From Paracidovorax avenae (GTDB taxonomy: Bacteria > Pseudomonadota > Gammaproteobacteria > Burkholderiales > Burkholderiaceae_C): 64,000 bases of DNA. A program made the position numbers and the translations under genes. Below are positions 44,133 to 53,953 of the stretch, piece by piece (position 1 is the stretch's first letter; every line of letters starts with the position of its first letter). Location: contig NZ_CP156079.1 in assembly GCF_040892545.1 (NCBI RefSeq), positions 4,871,501 to 4,935,500 on the forward strand. Direction: 5' to 3'. The notes below the pieces were generated by a model, which saw only the letters and a list, made by a program, of their open reading frames with translations, was not told the DNA's origin and did not search any database.

Positions 44133-45373
44133 GCCTCGCGCGGCCTCACCTTGCCTGCCGCCAGCCGCGCATTGGCGCGCGCCGTGTCCACGTCGTCCGC
44201 CCGGGCCACGGCCACGCCCATGCGGCGCTTGGTGAAGCTCTCGGGCTTGCCGAAGAGGCGCAGGTCGGTGCCCGGCACGGCCAGGGCTTCATCGACGCCG
44301 TCGAAGGCGATGCCCTGCGCATCGACGCCGCCGTAGATCACGGCACTGGCGCCGGGATTGCGCAGGGACGTATCGACGGGCAGGCCCAGGATGGCGCGGG
44401 CATGCAGCTCGAATTCGCTCTGGTGCTGCGTGCCCAGGGTGACCAGGCCGGTGTCGTGCGGGCGCGGGCTGACCTCGCTGAACCAGACCTCGTCGCCCTT
44501 CACGAACAGCTCCACGCCGAACAGGCCCAGGCCCGAGGGCTGGCCATCCAGGCCGCGGCCCAGGTCGTCCGTCACGGCCTTGGCGATGTCCCTGGCACGC
44601 TGCAGCGCCAGGGACGGCATGGGCTGGGGCTGCCAGCTTTCCACGTAGTCGCCGCTGACCTGCTTGTGGCCGATGGGTTCGCAGAAAGAGGTCTGGATGC
44701 TGCCGTCGGCCGCGCGGGCACGCACGGTGAGCAGGGTGATCTCGTATTCGAAGTCGATGAAGCCCTCGACGATCACGCGGCCATGGCTCACGCGGCCGCC
44801 CGCCATGGCGTAGTCCCACGCCTTCTGCACGTCGGCCGGGCCGTCGAGCTTGCTCTGGCCCTTGCCGGAACTGCTCATCACGGGCTTGACCACGCAGGGA
44901 AAGCCGATGGCGGGATGCCCGTCGGTGCCGTCGATGGCAGCCTGCAGTTCCTCGGCCGAATCGCAGAAGCGGTAGGGGCTGGTGGGCAGGCCCAGCGTCT
45001 CGGCGGCCAGGCGGCGGATGCCTTCGCGGTCCATGGTCAGGCGCGCGGCGCGGGCCGTGGGGATGACGCGCACGGTGCCGGCGGCCTCCAGCTCCTCGAG
45101 CATGGGCGTGGCGATGGCCTCGATCTCGGGCACGACCAGGTGCGGGCGCTCGGCTTCGATCAGGGCTTTCAGCTGCGCCGGATCGCTCATGGTGATGGTG
45201 CGCGCATGGTGGGCCACCTGCTGGCCGGGCGCGTTGTCGTAGCGGTCCACGGCGATGGTTTCCACGCCCAGGCGCTGCAGGGCGATGAGCACTTCCTTGC
45301 CCAGCTCGCCGGAGCCGAGCAGCATGACTTTGGTGGCGGAAGGCGAGAGGGGGGTGCCAAGGGTGATGGGCAT
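44129..45373 (-). CDS. purT: formate-dependent GAR transformylase PurT
   Basis: PurT makes formyl-GAR from GAR, formate and ATP, an alternative to PurN in purine synthesis. The 414-residue ATP-grasp protein has [39 protein letters not shown], the phosphate-binding [32 protein letters not shown], and [18 protein letters not shown] with the metal ligands. The length is close to E. coli PurT (392). It diverges from an ABC-transporter operon across 72 bases. Confidence 0.95.
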   Translation of the reverse strand: MPITLGTPLSPSATKVMLLGSGELGKEVLIALQRLGVETIAVDRYDNAPGQQVAHHARTITMSDPAQLKALIEAERPHLVVPEIEAIATPMLEELEAAGTVRVIPTARAARLTMDREGIRRLAAETLGLPTSPYRFCDSAEELQAAIDGTDGHPAIGFPCVVKPVMSSSGKGQSKLDGPADVQKAWDYAMAGGRVSHGRVIVEGFIDFEYEITLLTVRARAADGSIQTSFCEPIGHKQVSGDYVESWQPQPMPSLALQRARDIAKAVTDDLGRGLDGQPSGLGLFGVELFVKGDEVWFSEVSPRPHDTGLVTLGTQHQSEFELHARAILGLPVDTSLRNPGASAVIYGGVDAQGIAFDGVDEALAVPGTDLRLFGKPESFTKRRMGVAVARADDVDTARANARLAAGKVRPREA

Positions 45374-45445
45374 GGTCGTCGTCGAAAAAAGAAAGGAAGG
45401 AAGGGGACGGTTGGAGCGTAAAAAGGGCGGCCAATAATAGACGCC

Positions 45446-46393
45446 ATGGCCACTCCCTCCCCGCTTTTCGAGATCGCCCACCTGCGCAAGCGCTACGGCG
45501 GCACGGCCGTGGTGGACGACCTGTCGCTGTCCATCGCGCCGGGCGAATGCCTGGGCGTGATCGGGCCCAACGGCGCAGGCAAGACCACCACGCTGCGCAT
45601 GTGCCTGGGCCTCACGGCGCCCGACGAAGGCAGCGTGCGCTTCCACCCGCCCGGCGGCGGCGCGCCGCTGTTCATGCCGCAGGATGCGCGCGCCATCAAG
45701 GCGCAGCTGGGCGTGGTGACGCAGTTCGACACGCTGGACCCGGATTTCACCTGCGCCGAGAACCTGCACGTGTTCGGGCGGTACTTCGGCCTGCGCGGCC
45801 GGGTGATGGACGAGCGCGTGCCGCGGCTGCTGGAGTTCGCCGCGCTGTCCCACAAGGCCGGAGCGAAGCCGGGCGAACTCTCGGGCGGCATGAAGCGGCG
45901 CCTTTCGCTCGCGCGGGCACTGGTGAACGACCCCGCGCTGCTGCTGCTCGACGAGCCCACCACGGGCCTGGACCCGCAGGCCCGCCACCTGATGTGGGAG
46001 CGCCTGCAGCAACTGCTGCAGCAGCAGGGCAAGTCGATCCTGCTCACCACGCATTTCATGGACGAGGCCGAACGCCTGTGCACGCGCCTGCTGGTGCTGG
46101 ACCACGGCCGCAAGATCGCCGAGGGCCGGCCGCGCGAACTCATCGCCGGGCACCTGGAGAGCGACGTGGTCGAGGTGTACGGCCAGGGCGCACTGGCGCT
46201 GGCCGGGGATACCGCGCTGCGCGCGCTCGCGGCGCGCGTGGAGGTGAGCGGCGAGACGGTCTTCTTCTACACGCAGGATGCACGCCCGCTGCTGGCCGCG
46301 CTCGACGCGCATCCGCAGCTGCGCCGCCTGCACCGCCCCGCCAACCTGGAGGACCTGTTCCTCAAGCTCACGGGCCGCCAGATCCGCGAGTGA
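45446..46393 (+). CDS. nodI: NodI-type ABC transporter ATP-binding protein
   Basis: A 315-residue ATPase of the DRA/NodI subfamily of exporters: Walker [17 protein letters not shown]-loop [18 protein letters not shown], signature [18 protein letters not shown], Walker [15 protein letters not shown] and the H-loop [14 protein letters not shown]-terminal 80-residue extension ([17 protein letters not shown]) is usual in this group. With the next gene it forms an inner-membrane exporter. In non-nodulating Burkholderiales the transported substrate is unknown, so the symbol reflects homology only. Confidence 0.92.
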   Translation: MATPSPLFEIAHLRKRYGGTAVVDDLSLSIAPGECLGVIGPNGAGKTTTLRMCLGLTAPDEGSVRFHPPGGGAPLFMPQDARAIKAQLGVVTQFDTLDPDFTCAENLHVFGRYFGLRGRVMDERVPRLLEFAALSHKAGAKPGELSGGMKRRLSLARALVNDPALLLLDEPTTGLDPQARHLMWERLQQLLQQQGKSILLTTHFMDEAERLCTRLLVLDHGRKIAEGRPRELIAGHLESDVVEVYGQGALALAGDTALRALAARVEVSGETVFFYTQDARPLLAALDAHPQLRRLHRPANLEDLFLKLTGRQIRE

Positions 46394-46454
46394 GGCGGCC
46401 GCCGCCTTCTCGCAGCCCCTGCTCCTCTTTCTTCCGCCTCCAGGATCGATCCCC

Positions 46455-47270
46455 ATGGACTCTCCCACGCCTTCCGTGCCCAGCCACTGGCGCCCGCCCG
46501 CGCCCACCGCGCGCTGGTGGCCGGTGTTCCTGCGCAACCTGCTCGTGTGGCGCAAGCTCGCGGTGCCGAGCCTGCTGGGCAATATCGCCGAGCCGCTGAT
46601 GTGGCTGGTGGCCTTCGGCTACGGCATGGGCGCGCTCGTGGGCCAGGTGAACGTGGACGGGCGCGCGGTGCCCTACATCCTGTTCCTGGCCAGCGGCTCG
46701 ATCTGCATGAGCGCGATGAACGCGGCGAGCTTCGAGGCGCTCTACTCCGCGTTCTCGCGCATGCATGTGCAGAAGACCTGGGACGGCATCATGAACGCCC
46801 CCGTGGGCCTGGACGACGTGGTGCTGGCCGAGATGCTCTGGGCCGCGTTCAAGGCCTTTTTCACCGTGACGGCGATCATGGGGGTGATGCTGGCGCTCGG
46901 CATCAGCCACAGCCCCAAGCTGCTGGTCGCCTGGCCCGTGTTGCTGCTGGCGGGCGTGATGTTCTCCAGCATCGCGCTCATCTTCAACGCGCTGGCCAAG
47001 GGCTACGACTTCTTCACCTACTACTTCACGCTGGTGCTCACGCCGATGATGTTCCTCTCGGGCGTGTTCTTCCCGCGCGAGCAGTTGCCGGACCTCGTGC
47101 GTCGCGTGTCGGACTGGCTGCCGCTCACCAACGTGGTCGAATTGGTGCGGCCGCTCTTCATGGACCAGTGGCCCGCGCACCCGCTGCGCCACGGGCTGGT
47201 GGTGGGCCTCACCGCGCTGGCCTCGTTCTGGCTCGCGCTTGCGCTCACGCGGCGGCGCTTCGCGAAGTAG
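46455..47270 (+). CDS. nodJ: NodJ-type ABC transporter permease
   Basis: A 271-residue ABC-2 type permease with six predicted helices and family segments [59 protein letters not shown] and [15 protein letters not shown]. It follows the ATPase gene by 61 bases. The start ATG 46455 gives [12 protein letters not shown]. Function as for the partner: export of an unknown, probably lipid- or oligosaccharide-like substrate. Confidence 0.92.
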   Translation: MDSPTPSVPSHWRPPAPTARWWPVFLRNLLVWRKLAVPSLLGNIAEPLMWLVAFGYGMGALVGQVNVDGRAVPYILFLASGSICMSAMNAASFEALYSAFSRMHVQKTWDGIMNAPVGLDDVVLAEMLWAAFKAFFTVTAIMGVMLALGISHSPKLLVAWPVLLLAGVMFSSIALIFNALAKGYDFFTYYFTLVLTPMMFLSGVFFPREQLPDLVRRVSDWLPLTNVVELVRPLFMDQWPAHPLRHGLVVGLTALASFWLALALTRRRFAK

Positions 47271-47330
47271 GTTTTCCGCTTTTTCTTTCTTTCCTTTGTC
47301 TTTTCCACTCGTTCTTCAGGAGGATTCCCA

Positions 47331-48179
47331 ATGACGATCAACACCGTCGGCATCATCGGCGCGGGCACCATGGGCAACGGCATCGCGCAGGCCTGCGCGG
47401 TCGCCGGCATCGACGCGGTGATGGTGGACATTTCCGACGCGGCCGTGCAGAAAGGCCTGGCCACCGTGTCCGGCAGCCTGGACCGCCTCATCAAGAAGGA
47501 AAAGATCACCGCCGCCGACAAGGACGCGGCGCTCGCGCGCATCAGGACCTCGACGAACTACGACGACCTGAAGGCCGCGCAGCTCATCATCGAGGCCGCC
47601 ACCGAGAACCACGAACTCAAGGTGAAGATCCTCAAGCAGGTGGACACGATCGCGCCGCCCGGGGTGATCATCGCGTCGAACACCTCGTCGATCTCCATCA
47701 CGCAACTGGGCGCCGCCACCTCGCGGCCCGACCGCTTCATCGGCATGCATTTCTTCAACCCCGTGCCGATGATGGCACTGGTGGAGATCATCCGCGGCCT
47801 GCAGACCAGCGACGCCACGCACGACGCCGTGAAGGCGCTGGCCGAGCGCCTGGGCAAGAGCCCCATCACCGTGAAGAACGCGCCGGGCTTCGTCGTGAAC
47901 CGCATCCTGGTGCCGATGATCAACGAGGCCTTCTTCGTGCTGGCCGAGGGCCTGGCCACGCCGGAAGACATCGACGCCGGCATGAAGCTGGGCTGCAACC
48001 AGCCGATCGGCCCGCTGGCGCTGGCCGACATGATCGGCCTGGACGTGTGCCTGGCGGTGATGAACGTCTATCTGGAAGAGTTCGGCGACAGCAAGTACCG
48101 CCCCTGCCCGCTGCTCAAGGAGATGGTGGCCGCGGGACGCCTGGGCCGCAAGACGGGCCAGGGCGTGTACAGCTACTGA
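47331..48179 (+). CDS. hbd: 3-hydroxybutyryl-CoA dehydrogenase
   Basis: A 282-residue NAD(P)-dependent dehydrogenase interconverting 3-hydroxyacyl-CoA and acetoacetyl-type CoA esters. The Rossmann start is TVGIIGAGTMGNGIAQACA. Other motifs are IEAATENHELKVKIL, ASNTSSISITQL, FIGMHFFNPVPMMALVEII (with the catalytic His) and KNAPGFVVNRILVPMINEA. AGGAGG precedes the ATG. It lies 60 bases after the exporter genes across a pyrimidine-rich gap and may have its own promoter. Its 3' end overlaps the convergent iclR gene by seven bases. Confidence 0.94.
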   Translation: MTINTVGIIGAGTMGNGIAQACAVAGIDAVMVDISDAAVQKGLATVSGSLDRLIKKEKITAADKDAALARIRTSTNYDDLKAAQLIIEAATENHELKVKILKQVDTIAPPGVIIASNTSSISITQLGAATSRPDRFIGMHFFNPVPMMALVEIIRGLQTSDATHDAVKALAERLGKSPITVKNAPGFVVNRILVPMINEAFFVLAEGLATPEDIDAGMKLGCNQPIGPLALADMIGLDVCLAVMNVYLEEFGDSKYRPCPLLKEMVAAGRLGRKTGQGVYSY

Positions 48180-48982
48180 GGGCTGCCGCCGAGGCCGCGC
48201 GCCTGCGCCTCGCGGCCGATCGCGTCGGCCTGCGCCTGCACGGCCTGCACCACCTGCGGCAGGCGTGCCTCCGTCAGGCGCGACGAGATCGCGGTGACGG
48301 CGATGGCCGCCACCGTGCGGCCGCCGGGAGTGCGCACCGGCACGGCTACCGCGCGCGTGCCGCGCACCACGCCCACGGGTGCATAGGCATGGCCCAGTGC
48401 GCGCGCCTGGGTGCAGCGCTCCAGCACGCCCGCGGCATCGAGCCGCAGGCCACGCAGTCGGGCAGCGTTGCGCTGCAGGATGTCCGCGGCCTCGGCCGTG
48501 TCCAGCGCGGCCAGCAGCACCACGCCGCTCACCCCCACGCCCAGCAGGCGCCGCGCCCCCACGTCGATGGACAGCACCTTCACCGGGTAGCTGCCGATGG
48601 CGCGGTCCAGGCACACCGAGTCGTCGCCCTGGCGGATGGTGAGGAAGGCGGTCTCGCCGAGCGTCTCGCCCAGGTGCCGCAGGTGCGGCGCGGCGATCGC
48701 GCGCAGCGGAAAACCTGCGGGCCGCGCGAGGCCCATGAGCGAGACCTCCCGGCCGATGCGGTAGCGCCGCGTGGCCGCATCCTGCTCCACCGCCCCCTCC
48801 TCCACCAGCGCGCGCAGCAGGCGGTGCGCCGTGGGCCGGTTGAGGCCCGTGGCCATCGAGACGTCGATCAGGCGCACGCCGCCCTCCTGCCCGCCCGCGA
48901 CGATGCGCAGCACCGCGATGGCGCGGCGCACGCTCTGCGCGCCGTCGCGCGGGCCGTCGGTGGAGGCAGGAGAAGAGGACAC
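48173..48982 (-). CDS. IclR-family transcriptional regulator
   Basis: A 269-residue IclR regulator: winged HTH SVRRAIAVLRIVAGGQEGGV, DVSMATGLNRPTAHRLLRAL and YRIGREVSLMGLAR, then the effector-binding domain with CLDRAIGSYPVKVLSIDVGA, LLGVGVSGVVLLAAL and AIAVTAISSRL. It starts at GTG 48982, 16 bases after the flavin-reductase stop. It probably controls the divergent promoters of the catabolic cluster between 49.6 and 49.9 kb. Confidence 0.92.
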   Translation of the reverse strand: MSSSPASTDGPRDGAQSVRRAIAVLRIVAGGQEGGVRLIDVSMATGLNRPTAHRLLRALVEEGAVEQDAATRRYRIGREVSLMGLARPAGFPLRAIAAPHLRHLGETLGETAFLTIRQGDDSVCLDRAIGSYPVKVLSIDVGARRLLGVGVSGVVLLAALDTAEAADILQRNAARLRGLRLDAAGVLERCTQARALGHAYAPVGVVRGTRAVAVPVRTPGGRTVAAIAVTAISSRLTEARLPQVVQAVQAQADAIGREAQARGLGGSPQ

Positions 48983-48998
48983 GTGAGCCGCCCCGCGC

Positions 48999-49631
48999 TC
49001 ACTGCGCCGTGGTCACGGTCTTGGCGGTCTGCGGCATGGTGCGCAGCGTGACCACGCGGCCGAGCGTGGCGTAGTTCGGTCCGCCGATGCGGCAGACGGG
49101 ATCGAGCGCGAGCGTGTCGATCTTGCCGTCCCGCAGCAGGCCCTCGCGCACGTGAAAGCGCAGCACCTCGCCCACGAAGAACTCCGCGCCCGTATCGCCG
49201 AACGGGATCACCTGGGACAGGCGGCATTCCATCGCGACGCCGGCATCGGCGATGCGGGGCACGGCGACGGCCTCGCCCGGCGCCGTGGCCAGGCCCAGCA
49301 GCCCGGCCTCGCTGACTTCGGGCGGATGCTCGGCGCTGCTCTCGTGGATCTGCTGCAGTTGCCCGCCGTGGCCGATATTCACCACGTACTCGCGGCGCGC
49401 GAGGATGTGCGTGGCCGTGTCCTTCCGCCGTCCGGCCTTGCGGCCGATGTTCACGCCCAGCAGGGGCGGCTTGTTCGAGACGAAGGTGAAGCAGGAGAAC
49501 GGCGCGAGATTCACCACGCCGGTCTCGGACAGCGTGCTGATCCACGCGATGGGACGCGGCACGACGATGCCGCTCAGAAGGCGATAGGTGGCTTCGGGGC
49601 CGAGGTCGGCGGCGTCGAGGGTGTCGGTCAT
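48999..49631 (-). CDS. flavin reductase-like FMN-binding protein (DIM6/NTAB family)
   Basis: A 210-residue FMN-binding split-barrel protein: TYRLLSGIVVPRPIAWISTL, VNLAPFSCFTFVSNKPPLLG, VNIGRKAGRRKDTATHI and GDTGAEFFVGEVLRFHV. Relatives are flavin reductases or flavin-dependent oxygenase partners. It is transcribed with iclR and away from the Bug-RidA-hydrolase operon, suggesting a redox step in the same pathway. No oxygenase gene lies nearby. ATG 49631 begins MTDTLDAADL. Confidence 0.87.
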   Translation of the reverse strand: MTDTLDAADLGPEATYRLLSGIVVPRPIAWISTLSETGVVNLAPFSCFTFVSNKPPLLGVNIGRKAGRRKDTATHILARREYVVNIGHGGQLQQIHESSAEHPPEVSEAGLLGLATAPGEAVAVPRIADAGVAMECRLSQVIPFGDTGAEFFVGEVLRFHVREGLLRDGKIDTLALDPVCRIGGPNYATLGRVVTLRTMPQTAKTVTTAQ

Positions 49632-49749
49632 GGCAGTGCGGCGGGTGGCAGTCGGATGGTGGGAACCCGCCGGGCGCCGCACTGGCGGCGGCCACCGGGG
49701 GCTGCCGGCATTGTGGAAAGGGTAGCCGCCGCCCGGGCCGCCGAATCGC

Positions 49750-49766
49750 CGATTTGTTCCACATCG
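49750..49766. promoter_or_regulatory. candidate IclR operator
   Basis: A 17-base partial palindrome CGATTTG-TTC-CACATCG (CGATxTG/CAxATCG) in the 253-base divergent gap. A TGTGGAA at 49712-49718 is inverted relative to TTCCACA at 49757-49763. Support is only positional and symmetric. Confidence 0.25.
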
Positions 49767-49884
49767 CGGACTCTTGCGACGCGGGTGCATTGCTGCGGCA
49801 GGGACCGCTTCCTACGATGGGCCCAACGGCCGCGAAGACCCCGATGGGCACCGGCCGCCTACAACGAGACAGGAGACAAACCCC

Positions 49885-50871
49885 ATGCACAGACGCCTCA
49901 TCCTGCGCGGCGCGGCCGCCCTTGGCGCCACCGCCGCGCTGCTGGCGGGCCCCGCGGCGGCGCAGCCCGGCAGCTGGCCCGACAAACCCGTGAAACTCGT
50001 GCTGCCCTACCCGCCCGGCGGCAATGTGGACGGTGCGGCGCGCATCGTCAGCGAGCAGCTGCAGGCGCGGCTCGGACAGCCGTTCATCGTGGACAACCGG
50101 CCCGGCGCGGGCGGGCTCATCGCGGGCGAGGCCGTCGCCAAGGCCGCGCCCGACGGCTACACCTTCTTCATGGGCGCGAACGGTCCGATCCTGTTCTCGC
50201 CGCTCATCTTCCGCCGCAACGCCTACGACTGGAAGAAGGACTTCGTGCCGGTGAGCTCGGTCTCCTTCACGCCGCTGGTGCTGCAGGTGCATCCGTCCAC
50301 GCCCTACCGCACGCTGCGCGATCTGCTGGCCGCGGCGCGCCCGGGCGGGCAGAACATCACCATGGCCTCGCCGGGCGCAGGCACCACCAACCACCTCGTG
50401 AGCGAATACCTGCAGCGCGAAAGCGGCGCGAAGTGGCTCACGGTGCACTACAAGGGCAACGCGCCGGCCACCACCGACCTGCTCGGCGGGCAGGTGCAAT
50501 TCAACTTCGACCAGATCTCGGTGGCGCAGCCCTTCATCCAGGCGGGCCGCACGCGGGCGCTGGCCGTCACCTCGCGCGAGCGGCTGCCGCTGTTGCCCGA
50601 CGTGCCCACGCTGCGCGAATCGGGCTTCGCCGATTTCAGCGCCGAAACCTTCACCGGCGTGCTCGCGCCGCGCGGCACGCCCCAGGCCGTGGTGGACCGT
50701 CTCTCCGAAGCCCTGCGCACCGTGCTCGCCGAGCCCGCCGTGCAGGAGAAATTCCGCGTGCTCGGCTCCGAGGCCCGCGGCAGCACGCCCCAGCAATTCA
50801 CCCAGTACCTCACCCAGGAAGACCAGCGATGGACACCGATCATCCGGCAGGCCGGCATTACGGCGGAATGA
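49885..50871 (+). CDS. Bug-family tripartite tricarboxylate transporter substrate-binding protein
   Basis: A 328-residue periplasmic binding protein with a signal peptide (MHRRLILRGAAALGATAALLAGPAAAQ) and Bug motifs VKLVLPYPPGGNVDGAARIV, FIVDNRPGAGGLIAGEAVAK, GAGTTNHLVSEYLQ, HYKGNAPATTDLLGGQVQFN and LLPDVPTLRESGF. AGGAG lies before ATG 49885. First gene of the rightward catabolic operon; it presumably captures the pathway substrate, a carboxylate. No membrane subunits are adjacent. Confidence 0.93.
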   Translation: MHRRLILRGAAALGATAALLAGPAAAQPGSWPDKPVKLVLPYPPGGNVDGAARIVSEQLQARLGQPFIVDNRPGAGGLIAGEAVAKAAPDGYTFFMGANGPILFSPLIFRRNAYDWKKDFVPVSSVSFTPLVLQVHPSTPYRTLRDLLAAARPGGQNITMASPGAGTTNHLVSEYLQRESGAKWLTVHYKGNAPATTDLLGGQVQFNFDQISVAQPFIQAGRTRALAVTSRERLPLLPDVPTLRESGFADFSAETFTGVLAPRGTPQAVVDRLSEALRTVLAEPAVQEKFRVLGSEARGSTPQQFTQYLTQEDQRWTPIIRQAGITAE

Positions 50872-51293
50872 CGCCCGCGCAGACGGCAGCGCACGAGGGC
50901 CCGGCGCCCGTGGCGCGCACGAGCATCTACGTGGAAGGTTTCAGCCACAAGAACCCCATCCCCGCGGCCTGCCGCGTCGGCCCGCTCGTGGAGAGCGGCA
51001 GCGTGCTCGGCACCGATCCGGCCACCGGCGTGGTCGCGCCCACGATCGAGGCGCAATGCCGCTTCATGCTGGACAACCTGCGCCGCATCGTCGAGGCCGC
51101 GGGCGGCAGCACGGCCGATGTCGTGAAGGTCACGGTCTGGATGAAGGACCGCAGCCAGCGGCCCGCGCTCAACGGGCCCTGGCTCGAGATGTTCCCCGAT
51201 CCGGCCTCGCGGCCGGCGCGCCACGCGATCCACGCGCCCGAGCTCGACATGGGCAAGCTCATCGAGTGCAGCTTCACCGCCTATATCGCCTGA
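50868..51293 (+). CDS. RidA-family (YjgF/Rid) protein
   Basis: A 141-residue Rid-superfamily protein: VEGFSHKNPIPAACRVGPLV, EAQCRFMLDNLRRIVEAAG, DVVKVTVWMKDRSQRPALNG, and the C-terminal RHAIHAPELDMGKLIECSFT, where an Arg would contact a carboxylate substrate. Rid proteins hydrolyse reactive enamines/imines; homologues inside catabolic operons are often pathway-specific deaminases. The ATG overlaps the Bug stop (ATGA). Confidence 0.88.
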   Translation: MTPAQTAAHEGPAPVARTSIYVEGFSHKNPIPAACRVGPLVESGSVLGTDPATGVVAPTIEAQCRFMLDNLRRIVEAAGGSTADVVKVTVWMKDRSQRPALNGPWLEMFPDPASRPARHAIHAPELDMGKLIECSFTAYIA

Positions 51294-51334
51294 GAGCGGC
51301 TCTCTCCATCTTCCACCGCAGTGAAAGCGTCCCG

Positions 51335-52225
51335 ATGCCCGACTACCTTCCCTTCGAGCCCCATCCCCGCGCGCCCGTGCCGCTGCCGCCGCCGCTGGCC
51401 TGCGACAGCCAGTTCCACGTTTTCGGCCCGCGCGACCGCTACCCCGTGCGCGCCGGCGCGGCCTACGAGATGCCCATGGCCACCTGGGAGGTCGCGCAGC
51501 GCCTGCATGCCACGCTCGGCATCGCGCGCGGCGTGATCGTGCAGGCCACCACCTACGGCGCCGACCATGCGGTGGTGCTGGACGCGCTCGCCGCGCTCAA
51601 TGCGGGCGGCCCGCGCCGCTACATGGGTTGCGCCAACGCCGCCGTGCTGCTGGAGCGCGACGACGCCTACCTGCAGGTGCTCCACGACGCGGGCGTGCGC
51701 GGTGCGCGCTTCACGCGCGGCGGCCTCGGCATCCAGTTCACGGCCGACCAGATGGACCGGGCCCTGGCGCGCGTGCGCGAACTGGGCTGGTATGTGAAGG
51801 TGCAGCCCGAGCCCTCCGGCATCGCCGGGCAGATGCGCGCCTTCGATGCACTGCGGGACGTGCCCGTGGTCATGGACCACATGGGCCGCGCGGACCCGGC
51901 GCTCGGCGAGGCGGACCCGAACCTCGCCTGCATGCGGGATCTGCTCGCGCGCGGCAATTACTGGGTGATGCTGTCGCTCTCCGAAAAGCTCTCGCACGAA
52001 GGTCCGCCCTGGAACGACGTGGTGCCGCTCGCGCAGCGGTTGATCGCGGCGGCGCCGGAGCGCTGCATCTGGGGCAGCGACTGGCCGCATCCCGTCTCGG
52101 TCAGGCAGCCGCCCAACGAAGGCGAACTGCTGGAACTGCTCTACCGCTTCGCGCCCGACGCCGCCACGCGCGAGCGCATCCTCGTCACCAACCCGGCACG
52201 GCTTTTCGGATTCGACACACCATGA
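51335..52225 (+). CDS. amidohydrolase-family protein (2-pyrone-4,6-dicarboxylate lactonase-like)
   Basis: A 296-residue TIM-barrel hydrolase of the Amidohydro_2 group, closest in motif to LigI-type lactonases: [58 protein letters not shown] and [13 protein letters not shown]. Such enzymes open lactones without needing a bound metal. Here it probably opens or hydrolyses a ring-derived intermediate before the FAH enzyme. Its stop overlaps the next start (ATGA). The substrate cannot be read from the sequence. Confidence 0.87.
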   Translation: MPDYLPFEPHPRAPVPLPPPLACDSQFHVFGPRDRYPVRAGAAYEMPMATWEVAQRLHATLGIARGVIVQATTYGADHAVVLDALAALNAGGPRRYMGCANAAVLLERDDAYLQVLHDAGVRGARFTRGGLGIQFTADQMDRALARVRELGWYVKVQPEPSGIAGQMRAFDALRDVPVVMDHMGRADPALGEADPNLACMRDLLARGNYWVMLSLSEKLSHEGPPWNDVVPLAQRLIAAAPERCIWGSDWPHPVSVRQPPNEGELLELLYRFAPDAATRERILVTNPARLFGFDTP

Positions 52226-53091
52226 AACTGCTCTCCTTTCTCACCGGCGGCGAGGTGCGCTGGGGCGCCGCCACCGCGGACGGCATCGTCGATCTGGGCC
52301 GGCGGCTGCCCGCGTTCGGCAGCGTGCTCGCGCTGCTGGAAGGCGGCGAGGCGGCGCTGGCGCAGGCGCGCGACGCGCTCGCGGCCACTGCGGTGCCCGA
52401 CCATGCGCTGGCCGGCGTCACCCTGCTGCCGCCGATTCCCGCGCCGCGCAAGATCTTCTGCATCGGCGTGAACTACGCGCACCGCAATGCCGAATACCGG
52501 GACGGCAGCGAGCTGCCGCGCTACCCGAGCATCTTCCTGCGCGTGCCGGATTCGTTCGTCGGCCACGGCCAGCCGCTGCTGCAGCCGCGCGAATCGCGAC
52601 AGCTGGACTACGAGGGCGAGATCGGCCTGGTGATCGGCCGCGGCGGGCGCCGCATCGCGCGCGAGGACGCGCTCGGCCACATCGCCGGGCTCACCTGCGT
52701 GAACGAGGGCACGGTGCGCGACTGGGTGCACCACGCCAAGTTCAACGTCACGCAGGGCAAGAACTTCCATGCCTCCGGCGCAATGGGCCCCTGGATCGCC
52801 ACGGCCGACGAACTCCCGCAGGGCTACGGCCGGCTGCGCGTGCGCACGCGCGTGAACGGGGAAACGCGACAGGACGACACGACCGAGCACCTGATGTTCG
52901 ATTTCGCGCAGCTCATCCACTACCTCTCCACTTTCACCACGCTGGAGCCCGGCGACGTGATCGTGACCGGTACGCCGACGGGCGCGGGCATCCGCTTCGA
53001 TCCGCCACGCTTCCTGCAACCCGGCGACGTGGTCGAGGTGGAAGTGGACGGCGTGGGCGTGCTGCGCAATGCGGTGGAGGCCGAGGCATGA
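52222..53091 (+). CDS. fumarylacetoacetate hydrolase family protein (HpaG-like)
   Basis: A 289-residue FAH-superfamily enzyme: N-terminal [20 protein letters not shown], core [20 protein letters not shown], the metal site in [17 protein letters not shown], and [15 protein letters not shown] near the end. Family members hydrolyse or decarboxylate/isomerise 2,4-diketo or 2-hydroxymuconate-type acids. The following HpaH and HpaI homologues suggest an isomerase/decarboxylase like HpaG. Coupled to both neighbours by ATGA overlaps. Confidence 0.9.
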   Translation: MKLLSFLTGGEVRWGAATADGIVDLGRRLPAFGSVLALLEGGEAALAQARDALAATAVPDHALAGVTLLPPIPAPRKIFCIGVNYAHRNAEYRDGSELPRYPSIFLRVPDSFVGHGQPLLQPRESRQLDYEGEIGLVIGRGGRRIAREDALGHIAGLTCVNEGTVRDWVHHAKFNVTQGKNFHASGAMGPWIATADELPQGYGRLRVRTRVNGETRQDDTTEHLMFDFAQLIHYLSTFTTLEPGDVIVTGTPTGAGIRFDPPRFLQPGDVVEVEVDGVGVLRNAVEAEA

Positions 53092-53918
53092 GCGACGCCC
53101 CTGTACTCACCCTGTCTGCAGAGCAACTCGCCGAAGCGGCGCGGCAACTCGACGAGGCCGAACGCACGCGCGTGCCCTGCGCCCAGTTCTCGCAGCAGTA
53201 TCCGGGCATGGGCATCGACGATGCCTATGCGATCCAGGACGCCTGGATGCAGCGCAAGCAGGCCCGGGGCCGGCGCGTGATCGGCCACAAGATCGGCCTC
53301 ACTTCCAAGGCGATGCAGCGCGCGGTGAACATCGCGGAACCGGACTTCGGCACGCTGCTGGACGACATGCTGTTCCGTGACGGCGCGAGCCTGCCGGCCG
53401 ACCGCTTCCTGCAGCTGCGCATCGAGGCCGAACTCGCCTTCGTGCTCGCGCGCCCTCTGGCGGGCCCGCACTGCACGCTCTACGACGTGCTCGACGCCAC
53501 GGCCTGCGTGACCCCGGCGCTGGAGATCCTGGACGCGCGCATCCAGCGCGTGGACCCGGAGACGGGCCGCACGCGCACGGTCATCGACACCATCTCCGAC
53601 AACGCGGCCAACGCCGCGCTGGTGCTCGGCGGCCGGCCTTTCAGGCCCGCCCTGCTCGACGCCGACCTGCGGCGCATCGGCGCCATCGTCACGCGCAACG
53701 GCGACGTGGAGGAGACCGGGCTCGCGGCCGGCGTGCTGAACCACCCGGCCAACGGCGTGGCCTGGCTCGCCAACCGGCTGCACCGCCACGGCATCGCGCT
53801 GCAGGCCGGCGAGGTGGTGCTCGCGGGGTCGTTCATCCGGCCGATCGACGTGGCGCGCGGCGATACCATCGTGGCGGACTACGGCGAATTCGGCACCGTC
53901 GCGTGCCATTTCGGCTGA
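53088..53918 (+). CDS. hpaH: 2-oxo-hept-4-ene-1,7-dioate hydratase (HpaH-like)
   Basis: A 276-residue hydratase of the MhpD/HpaH group that adds water to 2-oxo-4-enoates: [59 protein letters not shown] (metal-binding Glu residues), and [20 protein letters not shown]. It matches HpaH rather than MhpD in the [20 protein letters not shown] block. It sits between the FAH enzyme and the HpaI aldolase in one operon, the normal order of the homoprotocatechuate lower pathway. Confidence 0.9.
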   Translation: MSDAPVLTLSAEQLAEAARQLDEAERTRVPCAQFSQQYPGMGIDDAYAIQDAWMQRKQARGRRVIGHKIGLTSKAMQRAVNIAEPDFGTLLDDMLFRDGASLPADRFLQLRIEAELAFVLARPLAGPHCTLYDVLDATACVTPALEILDARIQRVDPETGRTRTVIDTISDNAANAALVLGGRPFRPALLDADLRRIGAIVTRNGDVEETGLAAGVLNHPANGVAWLANRLHRHGIALQAGEVVLAGSFIRPIDVARGDTIVADYGEFGTVACHFG

Positions 53919-53953
53919 GCGATTCCCTGCCCCTTTCCGCAAGACCCTTCCCC

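Noticed and set aside
45374..45445. Purine-rich patch GAAAGGAAGGAAGG between purT and the ABC operon
   Set aside because: Simple low-complexity sequence in a divergent leader; no symmetry or coding potential.
47271..47315. T-rich stretch after the NodJ-type gene
   Set aside because: A pyrimidine tract without a preceding hairpin; similar tracts precede other genes here and look like leader sequence, so it is not called a terminator.
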